DNA from: Porphyromonadaceae bacterium UBA7042
GTDB taxonomy: Bacteria > Bacteroidota > Bacteroidia > Bacteroidales > Muribaculaceae
Length of the DNA stretch: 31,058 nucleotides
Assembly: GCA_002494015.1 (NCBI GenBank)
Contig: DLAR01000060.1
Location: 1-31,058, forward strand
Reading direction: 5' to 3'
The translations under genes and the position numbers were made by a program. Below the pieces are notes generated by a model. It saw nothing but the letters and a program-made list of their open reading frames with translations, did not search any database and had not been told where the DNA came from. Positions 8,451-16,679 of this stretch are shown piece by piece; position 1 is the first letter of the stretch, and each line of letters opens with the position of its first letter.

Positions 8451-8858
8451 ATGGCCTACAAAATTATAGAAATCGAAGGAATTGGACAGACTTACGCCGA
8501 CAAACTGGAGGCAGCCGGTATAAAAACCACCGATGACCTGCTTGAAAAATGCGCTTCACCCAAAGGGCGTGAGAAAATAGCAGAGGAAACCGGCATCAGT
8601 ACCAAACTGATTCTGAAATGGACCAACCATACCGACCTGTTCCGAATCCGAGGTGTCGCAGGGCAGTTTGCCGAGTTGCTTGAAGCCGCCGGTGTTGATA
8701 CGGTCAAGGAATTCCGCCACCGTGTGGCTGCCAACCTATATCCCAAGCTGGTCGAAACAAATGAGGCCAAAAACCTATGCAACCGCGTCCCCTCCGAAAA
8801 GGAAATTCAGAAAATGATTGACCAAGCCAAAGAGCTTGAGCCGGTTATCTCTTATTGA
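8451..8858 (+). CDS. DUF4332-like small helix-hairpin-helix protein
   Basis: A 135-residue soluble protein of unknown function. The sequence resembles DUF4332 proteins, which contain helix-hairpin-helix-type repeats. Two similar units are visible: IEIEGIGQTYADKLEAAGIKTTDDLL (about 6-31) and FRIRGVAGQFAELLEAAGVDTVKEF (about 64-88), each with an (I/R)xG(I/V)(G/A) hairpin followed by an AG(I/V)xT turn. Such folds often contact DNA or RNA, but nothing here shows a partner. It stands alone between the divergent methyltransferase gene and a lipoprotein gene. I see no consensus promoter in the 110-base gap upstream. A hairpin at 8886-8910 follows it. No signal peptide or membrane segment. Confidence 0.8.
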   Translation: MAYKIIEIEGIGQTYADKLEAAGIKTTDDLLEKCASPKGREKIAEETGISTKLILKWTNHTDLFRIRGVAGQFAELLEAAGVDTVKEFRHRVAANLYPKLVETNEAKNLCNRVPSEKEIQKMIDQAKELEPVISY

Positions 8859-8885
8859 CATTTGTTGCGCATCTGCAAGTTATCT

Positions 8886-8910
8886 CGCCCGGCACTTTCG
8901 TTGCCGGGCG
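8886..8910 (+). terminator. Probable terminator hairpin after the DUF4332-like gene
   Basis: Perfect 9-bp stem, CGCCCGGCA at 8886-8894 and its complement at 8902-8910, with a 7-base loop. It starts 28 bases after the stop codon. The following sequence is only moderately T-rich. The remaining 8911-9098 before the lipoprotein gene shows no gene and no consensus promoter. Confidence 0.6.
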
Positions 8911-9098
8911 GATATTTGACCATACGGCTTGACATCCTGTGCGTGATTCTTGTTTATGTTACAATTGCTTCATGACATCTCTCCGGCATAACATTAGCCA
9001 TGAGACTTCCTTAAATTGTGCCGATTTTTCCCCATGCGCAAAACAATATGCCGTGCCCTGACGTTAATAGAATAAAAAACGTTAAAAAGCGATTAGTA

Positions 9099-9698
9099 AT
9101 GAAAAAGTTCTATTATCTGTTTATCGGATTGATGGCTGTTTCCTTCGGCTCATGTGACGAAAACGCCCGCCTTGCCCGAGACATTCAAGGCTCATGGGCC
9201 GGAACCCCTGAGCGCCTAAATGATGCCGAGGATGTCACATCAACTATCGTGGAGACATTTACATTCACTCCCGACGCGGTCAATCCAAAAGCAAAAAAGG
9301 GCAATGTGACCATTACCGGCAATGTTTCAACAACCATCCCGATAGCCGTCAGTCCGGTCTCAATATCAGCAGCGGCGACAACGTCAATCCAAGGCTCATG
9401 GTCTATCATCGACGATGATGAAATCGCCCTCGTTCTTGACCCCAAGAGTCTTCAGGTGAAAGTCGATCCCGAGGCTGTCACTGTCTCCAACGATATTTTC
9501 ACCGACCAAAACATCCCGCAGGTCGACTCTCTGCGCCGCGAAGTCACTGCCAATATCGGCGCACAAATACGCCGCGATGCTGAAACTCGCTATCTGTCGG
9601 TCAAGCATCTTGACGACGTTAAAATAAAGGGTCCTATACTTAAATTTGAGATTGCCGACATCGAGTATGTACTCACTCGTCAGGGAGAGATTAAATAG
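9099..9698 (+). CDS. Lipocalin-like lipoprotein of unknown function
   Basis: A 199-residue envelope protein. The start at the ATG at 9099 gives a clean lipoprotein signal: MKKFYYLF, a hydrophobic core, then SFGSC with Cys at 19 followed by DEN. The frame is open upstream to 9018, but that extension is not signal-like. The mature part has a GxW-type first-strand motif (IQGSWAG, 29-35) and a second copy of the same motif (IQGSWSI, 97-103) before an alternating hydrophobic pattern (EIALVLD). This arrangement is seen in bacterial lipocalin-like beta-barrel lipoproteins. The two copies also share 12 identical bases (9186-9197 and 9390-9401). It converges with the MerR gene with only 16 bases between. 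No ligand can be assigned. Confidence 0.8.
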   Translation: MKKFYYLFIGLMAVSFGSCDENARLARDIQGSWAGTPERLNDAEDVTSTIVETFTFTPDAVNPKAKKGNVTITGNVSTTIPIAVSPVSISAAATTSIQGSWSIIDDDEIALVLDPKSLQVKVDPEAVTVSNDIFTDQNIPQVDSLRREVTANIGAQIRRDAETRYLSVKHLDDVKIKGPILKFEIADIEYVLTRQGEIK

Positions 9699-9714
9699 TA
9701 TGCCTGTCCGGCTC

Positions 9715-10053
9715 CTATCTTAATGCATGCAGCGCGTCGAGCACCGAAACGAGCTCGGCGCGCACTCGTTTGAGCGTATCTATCGCTTCAGAGTGCTTTA
9801 GAACACCGTCGCGGTTGCGTTTCAACTCCTCGCGTGCAGCCTCGATGTGCATACCGCGATCGTGTAGAAGGTATTTGACCATACGCAGCTTTTCGATATC
9901 CGCCGGAGTATAGGTGCGTCTTCCGTGGGATGTGCGCTGCGGGCGAATCATTGGGAAAACGCTCTCCCAGTAACGCAATGTCGAAGCCGGGAGGTTCAAT
10001 ATATCGGCTGTCTCGCCGATTGTATAATACTTCTTGCTCAGAGAGGTTGACAT
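9715..10053 (-). CDS. Short MerR-family transcriptional regulator
   Basis: A 112-residue DNA-binding protein. The winged helix-turn-helix of the MerR family spans about 8-76: YYTIGETADILNLPASTLRYWE, then GRRTYTPADIEKLRMVKYLL. A single helical region (EAAREELKRN... VSVLDALHAL) for antiparallel coiled-coil dimerisation fills the rest. There is no C-terminal effector-binding domain and no cysteine, so a metal or drug sensing role is not supported. It is transcribed divergently from endonuclease IV across a 147-base gap. Its -7 box ends only 7 bases before the start codon, which suggests a very short or absent leader. Its targets are unknown; autoregulation or control of the divergent gene is only a possibility. 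Confidence 0.88.
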   Translation of the reverse strand: MSTSLSKKYYTIGETADILNLPASTLRYWESVFPMIRPQRTSHGRRTYTPADIEKLRMVKYLLHDRGMHIEAAREELKRNRDGVLKHSEAIDTLKRVRAELVSVLDALHALR

Positions 10054-10060
10054 AATGATA

Positions 10061-10068
10061 CAAAAATA
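10061..10068 (-). promoter_or_regulatory. Probable -7 box of the merR-type gene
   Basis: TATTTTTG on the minus strand, with no clear TTG 19-21 bases upstream. It ends 7 bases before the ATG at 10053, so the mRNA would be leaderless or nearly so. Confidence 0.5.
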
Positions 10069-10139
10069 ATAATTATTCCATCTCCTGCCTTAACCGGCAT
10101 GGTCTTTTTGCGTTTTTTAACCATTGTTTCATGCGAAAT

Positions 10140-10170
10140 TTGCCGACTACAAAAAATGTTTGTAAATTTG
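10140..10170 (+). promoter_or_regulatory. nfo promoter
   Basis: TTG at 10140-10142, a 20-base spacer and TAAATTTG at 10163-10170. The predicted start near 10176 leaves a leader of about 25 bases before the ATG at 10201. Confidence 0.7.
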
Positions 10171-10200
10171 TAGCATAATGCGTAAAATTTATAAATGTAG

Positions 10201-11046
10201 ATGAAATATTTTGGAGCACATGTATCGGCGCAGGCCGGAGTCAGTCAGGCACCTGTCAACGCACATCTGATAGGGGCGAAATCTTTTGCGCTTTTTACCC
10301 GCAATCCCTCCCGATGGACTTCTCCCGCGTTAAAGGGAGAAGAAATTGATGCGTTTAAACTGAACTGCGAGACCTATGGCTACACCCCGGATGTCATACT
10401 GCCCCATGACAGTTACCTCATCAACCTCGGGTCTCCCGATGCCGAAAAACTTGAAAAATCGCGAGCCGCGTTTCTTGACGAAATGAGACGATGCGAACAA
10501 CTGGGGTTGACTTTACTCAACTTTCATCCCGGGAGTCATCTGAAACTTATCAATACCGATAGTTGCCTCGACCTGATTGCCGAGTCAATCAACATCGCCC
10601 TCGACATGACTTCGGGAGTCAAGGCTGTTATCGAGAATACTGCCGGACAAGGCAGCAACCTCGGCTATACATTTGAACAGATTGCCCGCATTATCGACCA
10701 TGTCGAAGACAAGTCGCGAGTCGGGGTGTGCATTGACTCCTGTCATGCCTTTGCCGCCGGATATGACCTGTCTACACCCGAAGGGTATGAGAAAACATGG
10801 AAAAATTTCGACGACATCATCGGGTTCCGCTATCTTTCAGGAATGCACCTCAATGACACCAAAAAAGGACTTGGCTCCAAGGTTGACCGCCACGAATCAC
10901 TCGGCAAAGGGATGCTCGGCAGCGAATTTTTCCGCCTCCTTGCAGCAGATTCACGCATGAACGACATCCCGCTGATTCTTGAAACCCCCGACGAGGAAAT
11001 ATGGGGAGAAGAAATCGCTTGGCTCTACTCCCTTCCTCAGGAATAA
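10201..11046 (+). CDS. nfo: Deoxyribonuclease IV (AP endonuclease)
   Basis: Cuts DNA 5' of abasic sites in base-excision repair, using a trinuclear zinc centre. In the 281-residue protein every known metal ligand of E. coli Nfo is present at the same residue number: H69, H109, E145, D179, H182, H216, D229, H231 and E261. They fall in LPHD, LNFHPGSH, VIENTAG, CIDSCHAF, GMHLND, KVDRHE and LILETP. The start is the ATG directly downstream of a consensus promoter. The MFS gene follows after 49 bases without its own recognisable promoter, so the two may be co-transcribed, an odd pairing in function. The divergent short MerR gene shares the upstream region. Confidence 0.96.
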   Translation: MKYFGAHVSAQAGVSQAPVNAHLIGAKSFALFTRNPSRWTSPALKGEEIDAFKLNCETYGYTPDVILPHDSYLINLGSPDAEKLEKSRAAFLDEMRRCEQLGLTLLNFHPGSHLKLINTDSCLDLIAESINIALDMTSGVKAVIENTAGQGSNLGYTFEQIARIIDHVEDKSRVGVCIDSCHAFAAGYDLSTPEGYEKTWKNFDDIIGFRYLSGMHLNDTKKGLGSKVDRHESLGKGMLGSEFFRLLAADSRMNDIPLILETPDEEIWGEEIAWLYSLPQE

Positions 11047-11095
11047 TGACTATATCATACAGATTATATTTACTTACATTACATCACAATATTTC

Positions 11096-12451
11096 ATGAA
11101 AACTAAACCTGACCTGAGCTTTATGAGCTTGTGGAACCTGAGTTTCGGGTTCTTCGGAGTACAAATTGCCTACGCGCTGCAGAGTGCCAATATCTCACGA
11201 ATTTTCGCCACACTCGGAGCTGACCCCCATGACCTGAGCTACTTCTGGCTTCTTCCTCCTGTCGCCGGCCTTATCATCCAGCCTATTATCGGCACGTTGA
11301 GCGACAAGACATGGTGCCGTTTTGGCCGCCGACTTCCTTATCTGATTCTCGGGGCAATCCTTGCTGTAATCGTCATGGTTCTCTTACCCAATGCAGGAAG
11401 TTTCCACTTTGCCGTGGCCGGAGCACTTATTTTCGGGGCTGTCGCGCTGATGTTTCTCGACCTCTCTATCAACATCTCAATGCAGCCGTTCAAAATGCTT
11501 GTCGGCGACATGGTCAATGAAAAACAGAAAGGACTCGCCTACTCCATTCAGAGTTTCCTGTGCAACGCAGGTTCGGTCGTGGGTTATGTATTCCCCTTCC
11601 TGCTTGCATGGATAGGCATAAGCAACGTCGCCGACGGCAATCAGGTCCCTGACACGGTATCCTATTCATTCTATATCGGAGCGGCCATTCTGATTCTCTG
11701 CGTCCTCTATACATTCTGGAAAGTTAAAGAAATGCCGCCCAAGCAATATGCCGAATATCACGGCATCTCTCAGGAAGTGAACGAGGAAAAAGAAAACATC
11801 TTCACCCTCCTTCTCAAAGCGCCTAAAGTATTCTGGTCAGTCGGACTCGTTCAGTTCTTCTGCTGGGGTGCCTTCATGTATATGTGGACCTACACTACCG
11901 GCGGTGTGGCCGAGCAGGCCTTCGGATGGAATCCTGCCGAAGGGACTCAGGTAGCATCCTATCAGGAAGCAGGAAACTGGACAGGTCTCTTGTTTGCCGT
12001 TCAGGCCATCGGCTCGGTAATCTGGGCAGCTGTGCTTCCGTTCTTCCCCAACCGCAAGCTCGGCTACAGCCTCAGCCTCGTCATCGGTGGTCTCGGTTTC
12101 CTCTCGTCAATGTTTATCACGAGCAAATATCTGCTTTTCCTCTCCTTCTTCCTCGTCGGAACAGCATGGGCAGCTATGCTTGCAATGCCGTTTACGATTC
12201 TGACAAACTCGATTTCGGGCAAACACATGGGAGCCTACCTCGGCCTCTTTAACGGCACGATTACCATTCCTCAGATTGTTGCCGCGGCTCTCGGAGGTGT
12301 CGTGTTCCACATCCTCGGCGGATTGCACCAGATTAACATGATCGGTCTTGCCGGAGCACTGCTCATTGTCGGTGCGTTCTGCGTGTTCTTCATCCGTGAG
12401 ACATACGCTGAAGACACTCCCAAGGATTACAGTTCAGAGAAAAAAGCATAA
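11096..12451 (+). CDS. MFS sugar transporter (GPH/SLC45-like)
   Basis: An inner-membrane secondary transporter of 451 residues with about 12 hydrophobic segments. The loop between segments 2 and 3 reads SDKTWCRFGRRLPYL, the variant of the MFS signature typical of sucrose/maltose and glycoside-cation symporters, so a disaccharide or oligosaccharide substrate is likely. The ATG at 11096 (MKTKPDLSFMSLWNLSFGFFG) is chosen because the longer open frame from 10979 overlaps the end of nfo and has no signal or membrane logic. It follows nfo by 49 bases and is followed by a strong terminator at 12480-12523. No glycosidase or phosphorylase gene is adjacent, so the substrate cannot be fixed from context. 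Confidence 0.85.
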   Translation: MKTKPDLSFMSLWNLSFGFFGVQIAYALQSANISRIFATLGADPHDLSYFWLLPPVAGLIIQPIIGTLSDKTWCRFGRRLPYLILGAILAVIVMVLLPNAGSFHFAVAGALIFGAVALMFLDLSINISMQPFKMLVGDMVNEKQKGLAYSIQSFLCNAGSVVGYVFPFLLAWIGISNVADGNQVPDTVSYSFYIGAAILILCVLYTFWKVKEMPPKQYAEYHGISQEVNEEKENIFTLLLKAPKVFWSVGLVQFFCWGAFMYMWTYTTGGVAEQAFGWNPAEGTQVASYQEAGNWTGLLFAVQAIGSVIWAAVLPFFPNRKLGYSLSLVIGGLGFLSSMFITSKYLLFLSFFLVGTAWAAMLAMPFTILTNSISGKHMGAYLGLFNGTITIPQIVAAALGGVVFHILGGLHQINMIGLAGALLIVGAFCVFFIRETYAEDTPKDYSSEKKA

Positions 12452-12479
12452 ACTATCCGCCGAATAATATACCACAAAG

Positions 12480-12523
12480 CAGTCCCGGAGCGTTTATAAA
12501 GTCCGGGGCTGTTTACTTTTTTT
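12480..12523 (+). terminator. Intrinsic terminator after the MFS gene, touching the CDF gene
   Basis: Arms 12480-12489 (CAGTCCCGGA) and 12502-12511 (TCCGGGGCTG) pair over 10 bp with one G-U, loop 12 bases, followed by TTTACTTTTTTT. The T-run ends 2-3 bases before the ATG at 12526 of the next gene on the same strand. Confidence 0.85.
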
Positions 12524-12525
12524 AT

Positions 12526-13431
12526 ATGACAGATTCACGCGAAAAAGAGATTTACAAGGTTACCCTCATCGGCAGCGCGGTCAACGCATTGCTGATAGTA
12601 GCCAAGTTTGTAGCCGGAATCGCAGGGCGAAGCTCGGCCATGATTGCCGATGCCATTCACTCGCTCAGTGATTTCGCAACTGACATCGTCGTGCTTGTCT
12701 TTGTAAGACTTGCCGGTCGGCCCAAAGACAGCAACCACACATACGGGCACGGGAAATTCGAGACGCTCGCCACGTTAATCATCGGGGTGGCGCTCGCCGC
12801 TGTCGGCACAGGTGTACTTGTCAACGGCATCAACCTTGTAATCGACAGCGTGAACGGCCGGGAACTTCCTCGTCCCACCATGCTCGCGCTTGCCGTTGCC
12901 GTGCTGTCCATCCTCCTCAAAGAGGGCATATATCGTTACACTGTATCCAAAGGGAAACAACTTGAATCGCAGAGCGTCGTCGCCAACGCATGGCACCACC
13001 GCAGCGATGCAGTGTCGTCAATCGGGACTCTTGTCGGTATATCCGGGGCGATGTTTTTAGGTGACAAATGGCGTATTCTCGACCCATTGGCCGCCATCGT
13101 TGTCAGCTTTTTCATCATCAAGGTCGGTTGGGACATCTCTCGCCCGTGTATCGACGAGCTTCTTGAAAAGTCGTTGCCTAAAGAAACAATCGGGGAAATT
13201 GCCCGCATCATAACATCAGTTGACGGAATATGCGAGTTACACAATCTGCGCACCCGCCGTATCGGCAACAATATCGCCATAGAGGCCCATGTAAGGATGG
13301 ATGGCAACATGTCGCTCCGCGAGGCTCACGCGCTTGCAAGCGAGGCCGAGGACAGGCTTAAAACGAGATTCGGGCCGGCCACTCACGTCGGGTTGCACAT
13401 GGAACCGAGAAAACGTCATAACAAATCATAA
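12526..13431 (+). CDS. Cation diffusion facilitator (zinc-type efflux)
   Basis: A proton-coupled divalent metal exporter of the inner membrane, 301 residues with the usual six membrane segments and a C-terminal cytoplasmic domain (about 210-301, with DGICELHNLRTRRIG). Metal site A is readable: H45 and D49 in ADAIHSLSD, and H157 and D161 in WHHRSD. This is the HD-HD set typical of zinc transporters, whereas E. coli FieF/YiiP has DD-HD. HTYGHGKFE at 71-79 is a second family signature. The start codon lies immediately after the terminator of the upstream gene and there is no room for a normal promoter and leader. Expression may depend on readthrough. It converges with the arabinose operon. Confidence 0.92.
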   Translation: MTDSREKEIYKVTLIGSAVNALLIVAKFVAGIAGRSSAMIADAIHSLSDFATDIVVLVFVRLAGRPKDSNHTYGHGKFETLATLIIGVALAAVGTGVLVNGINLVIDSVNGRELPRPTMLALAVAVLSILLKEGIYRYTVSKGKQLESQSVVANAWHHRSDAVSSIGTLVGISGAMFLGDKWRILDPLAAIVVSFFIIKVGWDISRPCIDELLEKSLPKETIGEIARIITSVDGICELHNLRTRRIGNNIAIEAHVRMDGNMSLREAHALASEAEDRLKTRFGPATHVGLHMEPRKRHNKS

Positions 13432-13466
13432 AAAAGCGCGGCCCGCCAAATGTCAGGGGGCCGCGC
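13428..13466 (-). terminator. Terminator of the arabinose operon
   Basis: Perfect 9-bp GC-rich stem (13436-13444 and 13458-13466, 13-base loop). On the minus strand it is followed by a run of T residues (A-run 13430-13435 on the plus strand), 18 bases after the araB stop. For the converging CDF gene it could also act, with a weaker T-run. Confidence 0.8.
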
Positions 13467-13483
13467 CATTCGTTCCTCAGTGT

Positions 13484-15082
13484 TTATTTCTTGAACTCAA
13501 CAGCAGCTTTCTCGATTCCGAGACACTTTTTGTAGTTTTCAAGATAGGCATTGAATCCGGCCACATCTTCTTCAGTCGGAGAAATACTGAAACCGGTGTT
13601 CCCGGCAAACACTTCCATTTCAAGATAGTCGGCAAGCGAGCGCTCGGCCTTGTTGTTGACAAGGAACGACGCAAGGAGTGCCATACCCCACGCTCCGCCT
13701 TCTCCGGCGGTCTCCATGACCGAGATGGGAGAATTCAAGGCTGCGGCGAGAATCCGCTGACCGACACCTTTGGTCTTGAACAGACCGCCGTGACCGGTGA
13801 TGCGGTCAACCTTTATTTTTTCTTCGTTAAAGAGTATGTCGTTGCCTATTTTCAGCACAGCCACCGAGGCATGTATGTTAGCACGCATGAAATTGGCAAG
13901 GTTGAAACGGTCGTTGACCGAGCGCACAAAGAGCGGACGGCCCTCGCCGAGGCCGGTCACAGGCTCGCCCGAGAAATAATTGTAGGAAACGAGCCCGCCG
14001 CAGTCGGCATCCCCGGTAAGAGCATTGTTATAAAGCTTACCGTAAATCTCGTTCATGTCAACGGGATGACCGAGCAATTCAGTGTATTCGCGGAACAGGT
14101 TCACCCATGCGTTAAGGTCGCTGGTACAGTTGTTGCAGTGTACCATTGCCACGAGGCTGCCGTCAGGGGTTGTTACCATGTCAATCATCTCGTATGGCTT
14201 GGAAAGGTCTTTTTCAAGCACAATCATCGAGAATGAAGATGTTCCGGCCGACACGTTGCCGGTGCGTTGCTTGACAGCGTTGGTTGCCACCATGCCTGTA
14301 CCTGCATCACCCTCGGGAGGACATACCGGCACGCCGGGTTTCAGGTTGCCTGAGATGTCGAGCCGGGCCGCACCTTCCTCGGTCAGCACACCGGCACTTT
14401 CTCCGGCCATAAGTACGCGGGGGAGAATGTCGGCGAGTTTCCAAGAATATCCTTTGGGAGCGATGAGTTCGTCAAATTTCTCAACCATCCGGGAAGAGTA
14501 ATTCTTGGTCGCAGGGTCGATGGGAATCATGCCCGATGCGTCACCCACTCCGAGAACCTTCTCGCCGGTAAGCTGCCAGTGGATATATCCGGCAAGGGTG
14601 GTGAGGAAATCAATCTCAGCCACATGCTGCTCGTTGTCGAGGATAGCCTGATATAGATGTGAGATGCTCCAACGCAGAGGTATGTTGTAGACAAAGAGTT
14701 CCGAAAGCTCGGCAGCAGCCTTGCCGGTATTGGTGTTGCGCCATGTGCGGAACGGGGCAAGAATCTCGCCTTCCTTGTTAAACGGCATGTAGCCGTGCAT
14801 CATCGCGCTGACACCGATGGCTGCGAGTGTTTCAATCTCAACGCCATACTGTTCCTTGACATTGGCACGCAAATCACGGTAGCAGTCTTGAACGCCAAAC
14901 CATATCGCCTCCAGACTATAAGTCCACAATCCGTTGACAAGCTGATTTTCCCATTCATGACTTCCTTGGGCGATGGGGTTGTTATCCTCGTCGATAAGGA
15001 CAGCCTTGATGCGGGTCGAGCCAAACTCTATGCCGAGGATGGCCTTTCCCGACTCAATGGTTTCTTTTGCTTTGTTTATCAT
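13484..15082 (-). CDS. araB: Ribulokinase-type FGGY carbohydrate kinase
   Basis: Phosphorylates a ketopentose; in this operon the substrate should be L-ribulose, giving L-ribulose 5-phosphate. The 532-residue protein has the N-terminal FGGY phosphate-binding strand (ILGIEFGSTRIKAVLID, about 15-31). The sugar-site region reads GVSAMMHGYMPFN, PEGDAGTGMV lies in the second domain, and the C-terminal ATP-site block is GEGGAWGMALLASF. It is more like the Bacteroides arabinose-operon kinase than E. coli AraB, so the substrate rests on context. It is the last gene of the operon, 12 bases after araA, and is followed by a strong terminator. Confidence 0.88.
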   Translation of the reverse strand: MINKAKETIESGKAILGIEFGSTRIKAVLIDEDNNPIAQGSHEWENQLVNGLWTYSLEAIWFGVQDCYRDLRANVKEQYGVEIETLAAIGVSAMMHGYMPFNKEGEILAPFRTWRNTNTGKAAAELSELFVYNIPLRWSISHLYQAILDNEQHVAEIDFLTTLAGYIHWQLTGEKVLGVGDASGMIPIDPATKNYSSRMVEKFDELIAPKGYSWKLADILPRVLMAGESAGVLTEEGAARLDISGNLKPGVPVCPPEGDAGTGMVATNAVKQRTGNVSAGTSSFSMIVLEKDLSKPYEMIDMVTTPDGSLVAMVHCNNCTSDLNAWVNLFREYTELLGHPVDMNEIYGKLYNNALTGDADCGGLVSYNYFSGEPVTGLGEGRPLFVRSVNDRFNLANFMRANIHASVAVLKIGNDILFNEEKIKVDRITGHGGLFKTKGVGQRILAAALNSPISVMETAGEGGAWGMALLASFLVNNKAERSLADYLEMEVFAGNTGFSISPTEEDVAGFNAYLENYKKCLGIEKAAVEFKK

Positions 15083-15094
15083 GACACGGAGCGA

Positions 15095-16633
15095 TTAGCA
15101 AAGGGACTTGTTGAGCATGTAATAAACCTCGCCGAGACGCAGGTCGCGACGGAAGTTTTCGAGCGTTGTATTCTTCTCGATGTGAACCATCTCGATACCG
15201 GCGATTTCAGCATAGTCTTCCCAATATTCGGGAGTTACACCATAGGCAAAGCAAGAGTGGTGAGTACCGCCTGCAAGCATCCACGCGGTTGCGCCGACTT
15301 CAAAGTTAGGCATGGGAATCCACAGGGCCGAAGCAACGGGGAGTTTGGGCAGCGGTTTGGACTTGATGCACTCGACATCGTTGACGATGAGACGGAAACG
15401 GTTGCCGAGGTCAACGACAGTAGCGGTCACGCCTGTACCGGGTTTTGAAGTAAAGACGAGGCGGGCGGTCTGTGATTTGCGGATACCGATTCCGAGGAAG
15501 TGTACTTCGAGACGGGGACGCTGCTCGGCGATAAGCGGACATACTTCAAGCATGTGGGCCTGAAGAATCGAGCTGTTTTTGCCGTCAAAGTTGAGAGTGT
15601 AGTCTTCAAGGAACGAGCAGCCGCCTTCGAGGCCCTGATTCATCACCCAGAGAGAGCGATAAAGGGCGGCAGACTTCCAGTCGCCTTCAGCACCGAAGCC
15701 ATAGCCCTCGGCCATCAGTCGCTGCGATGCGAGACCGGGAATCTGGTCAAATCCGCGTCCTGTCACATCGACATTGGCATCGCCGAGGTCGTCAAAGTTG
15801 GTGGTGAAACCCTTTGCGCCCTTGTCGGTGAGCACGGCGCGGAGGGTAAGTTCGGCCTTGGCCGAGTTCCAAACCTTGCGATAAGCCTCGGTAGACTTGT
15901 CTTCAAGCGATGCGTCATGGTCATATTCCTTAAAGTAAGTGGCCACAAGCGCGTCGACATCCTCGTCCTTGATTGCGTCAAAGTAAGGCATAACCGAGCT
16001 GAACGGCATGTAGTCGACATGGTATCCCATGCGCACTTCGGCCTCTACCTTGTCACCGTCAGTAACAGCGACGTTGTTCATCTGGTCGCCGAAACGGATG
16101 ATGAGCATGTCCTGAGCATCGGCCCATGCGGCGCACACACGCTGCCACACGGCGATGTGTTTCTGGGTTTCTTCATCTTTCCAGTACCCTGTTACAACCT
16201 TGCGACGGATACGCATGCGTGTGCAGATGTGGGCAAACTCGCGGTCTCCGTGGGCGCTCTGGTTCAGGTTCATGAAGTCCATATCCATTGTGTCCCACGG
16301 AATCTCGGCATTGTACTGTGTGTGGAGGTGCAACAGCGGCTTGCGGAGCTGCTGGAGACCGTGAATCCACATCTTGGCGGGAGAGAAAGTATGCATCCAA
16401 GTGATGATACCGATACAACGGTTGTCATTATTGGCGGCCTTCATCAGAGTCTCGACTTCGCGTGAGGAGTTGGCTGTGCCCTTATACACGACTTTGACAG
16501 GAAGGTTGCCCGAGTTGTTGAGGCCGTCAACCATTTCCTTTGAGTGAGCATCGACTGCGACTACTGCGTCGCCACCGTAAAGAAGTTGTGCACCGGTAAT
16601 CCACCAGATTTCATAATTGTCAAAAAGTGCCAT
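15095..16633 (-). CDS. araA: L-arabinose isomerase
   Basis: Interconverts L-arabinose and L-ribulose in the cytoplasm, manganese-dependent. The 512-residue protein carries the acid/base and metal ligands expected of the family: E309 in RLMAEGYGFG, E343 in SFLEDY, H360 in LQAHMLE and a histidine of GGTHHSCF at 458-459 (E306, E333, H350 and H450 in the E. coli enzyme). The N-terminal Rossmann-like part begins EIWWITGAQLLYGG. It lies 46 bases downstream of araD and 12 upstream of araB. The AT-rich gap before it (16634-16679) has an imperfect TTAAGTTAATAGTTAAG repeat but no consensus promoter. Confidence 0.96.
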   Translation of the reverse strand: MALFDNYEIWWITGAQLLYGGDAVVAVDAHSKEMVDGLNNSGNLPVKVVYKGTANSSREVETLMKAANNDNRCIGIITWMHTFSPAKMWIHGLQQLRKPLLHLHTQYNAEIPWDTMDMDFMNLNQSAHGDREFAHICTRMRIRRKVVTGYWKDEETQKHIAVWQRVCAAWADAQDMLIIRFGDQMNNVAVTDGDKVEAEVRMGYHVDYMPFSSVMPYFDAIKDEDVDALVATYFKEYDHDASLEDKSTEAYRKVWNSAKAELTLRAVLTDKGAKGFTTNFDDLGDANVDVTGRGFDQIPGLASQRLMAEGYGFGAEGDWKSAALYRSLWVMNQGLEGGCSFLEDYTLNFDGKNSSILQAHMLEVCPLIAEQRPRLEVHFLGIGIRKSQTARLVFTSKPGTGVTATVVDLGNRFRLIVNDVECIKSKPLPKLPVASALWIPMPNFEVGATAWMLAGGTHHSCFAYGVTPEYWEDYAEIAGIEMVHIEKNTTLENFRRDLRLGEVYYMLNKSLC

Positions 16634-16679
16634 TGTTTTAGGTATTAAGTTAATAGTTAAGTTTTATTTTTGTATCTCT

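Noticed and set aside
10979..11095. Upstream extension of the MFS gene overlapping nfo
   Set aside because: The added residues do not resemble a transporter N terminus. The ATG at 11096 is followed at once by a typical first membrane segment.
13301..14236. 311-residue open frame overlapping the CDF end, the terminator and araB
   Set aside because: It crosses a terminator and two well-supported genes and has no domain pattern.
15500..16465. 321-residue open frame opposite araA
   Set aside because: It is the shadow of a gene with all catalytic residues and no promoter or start signal of its own.
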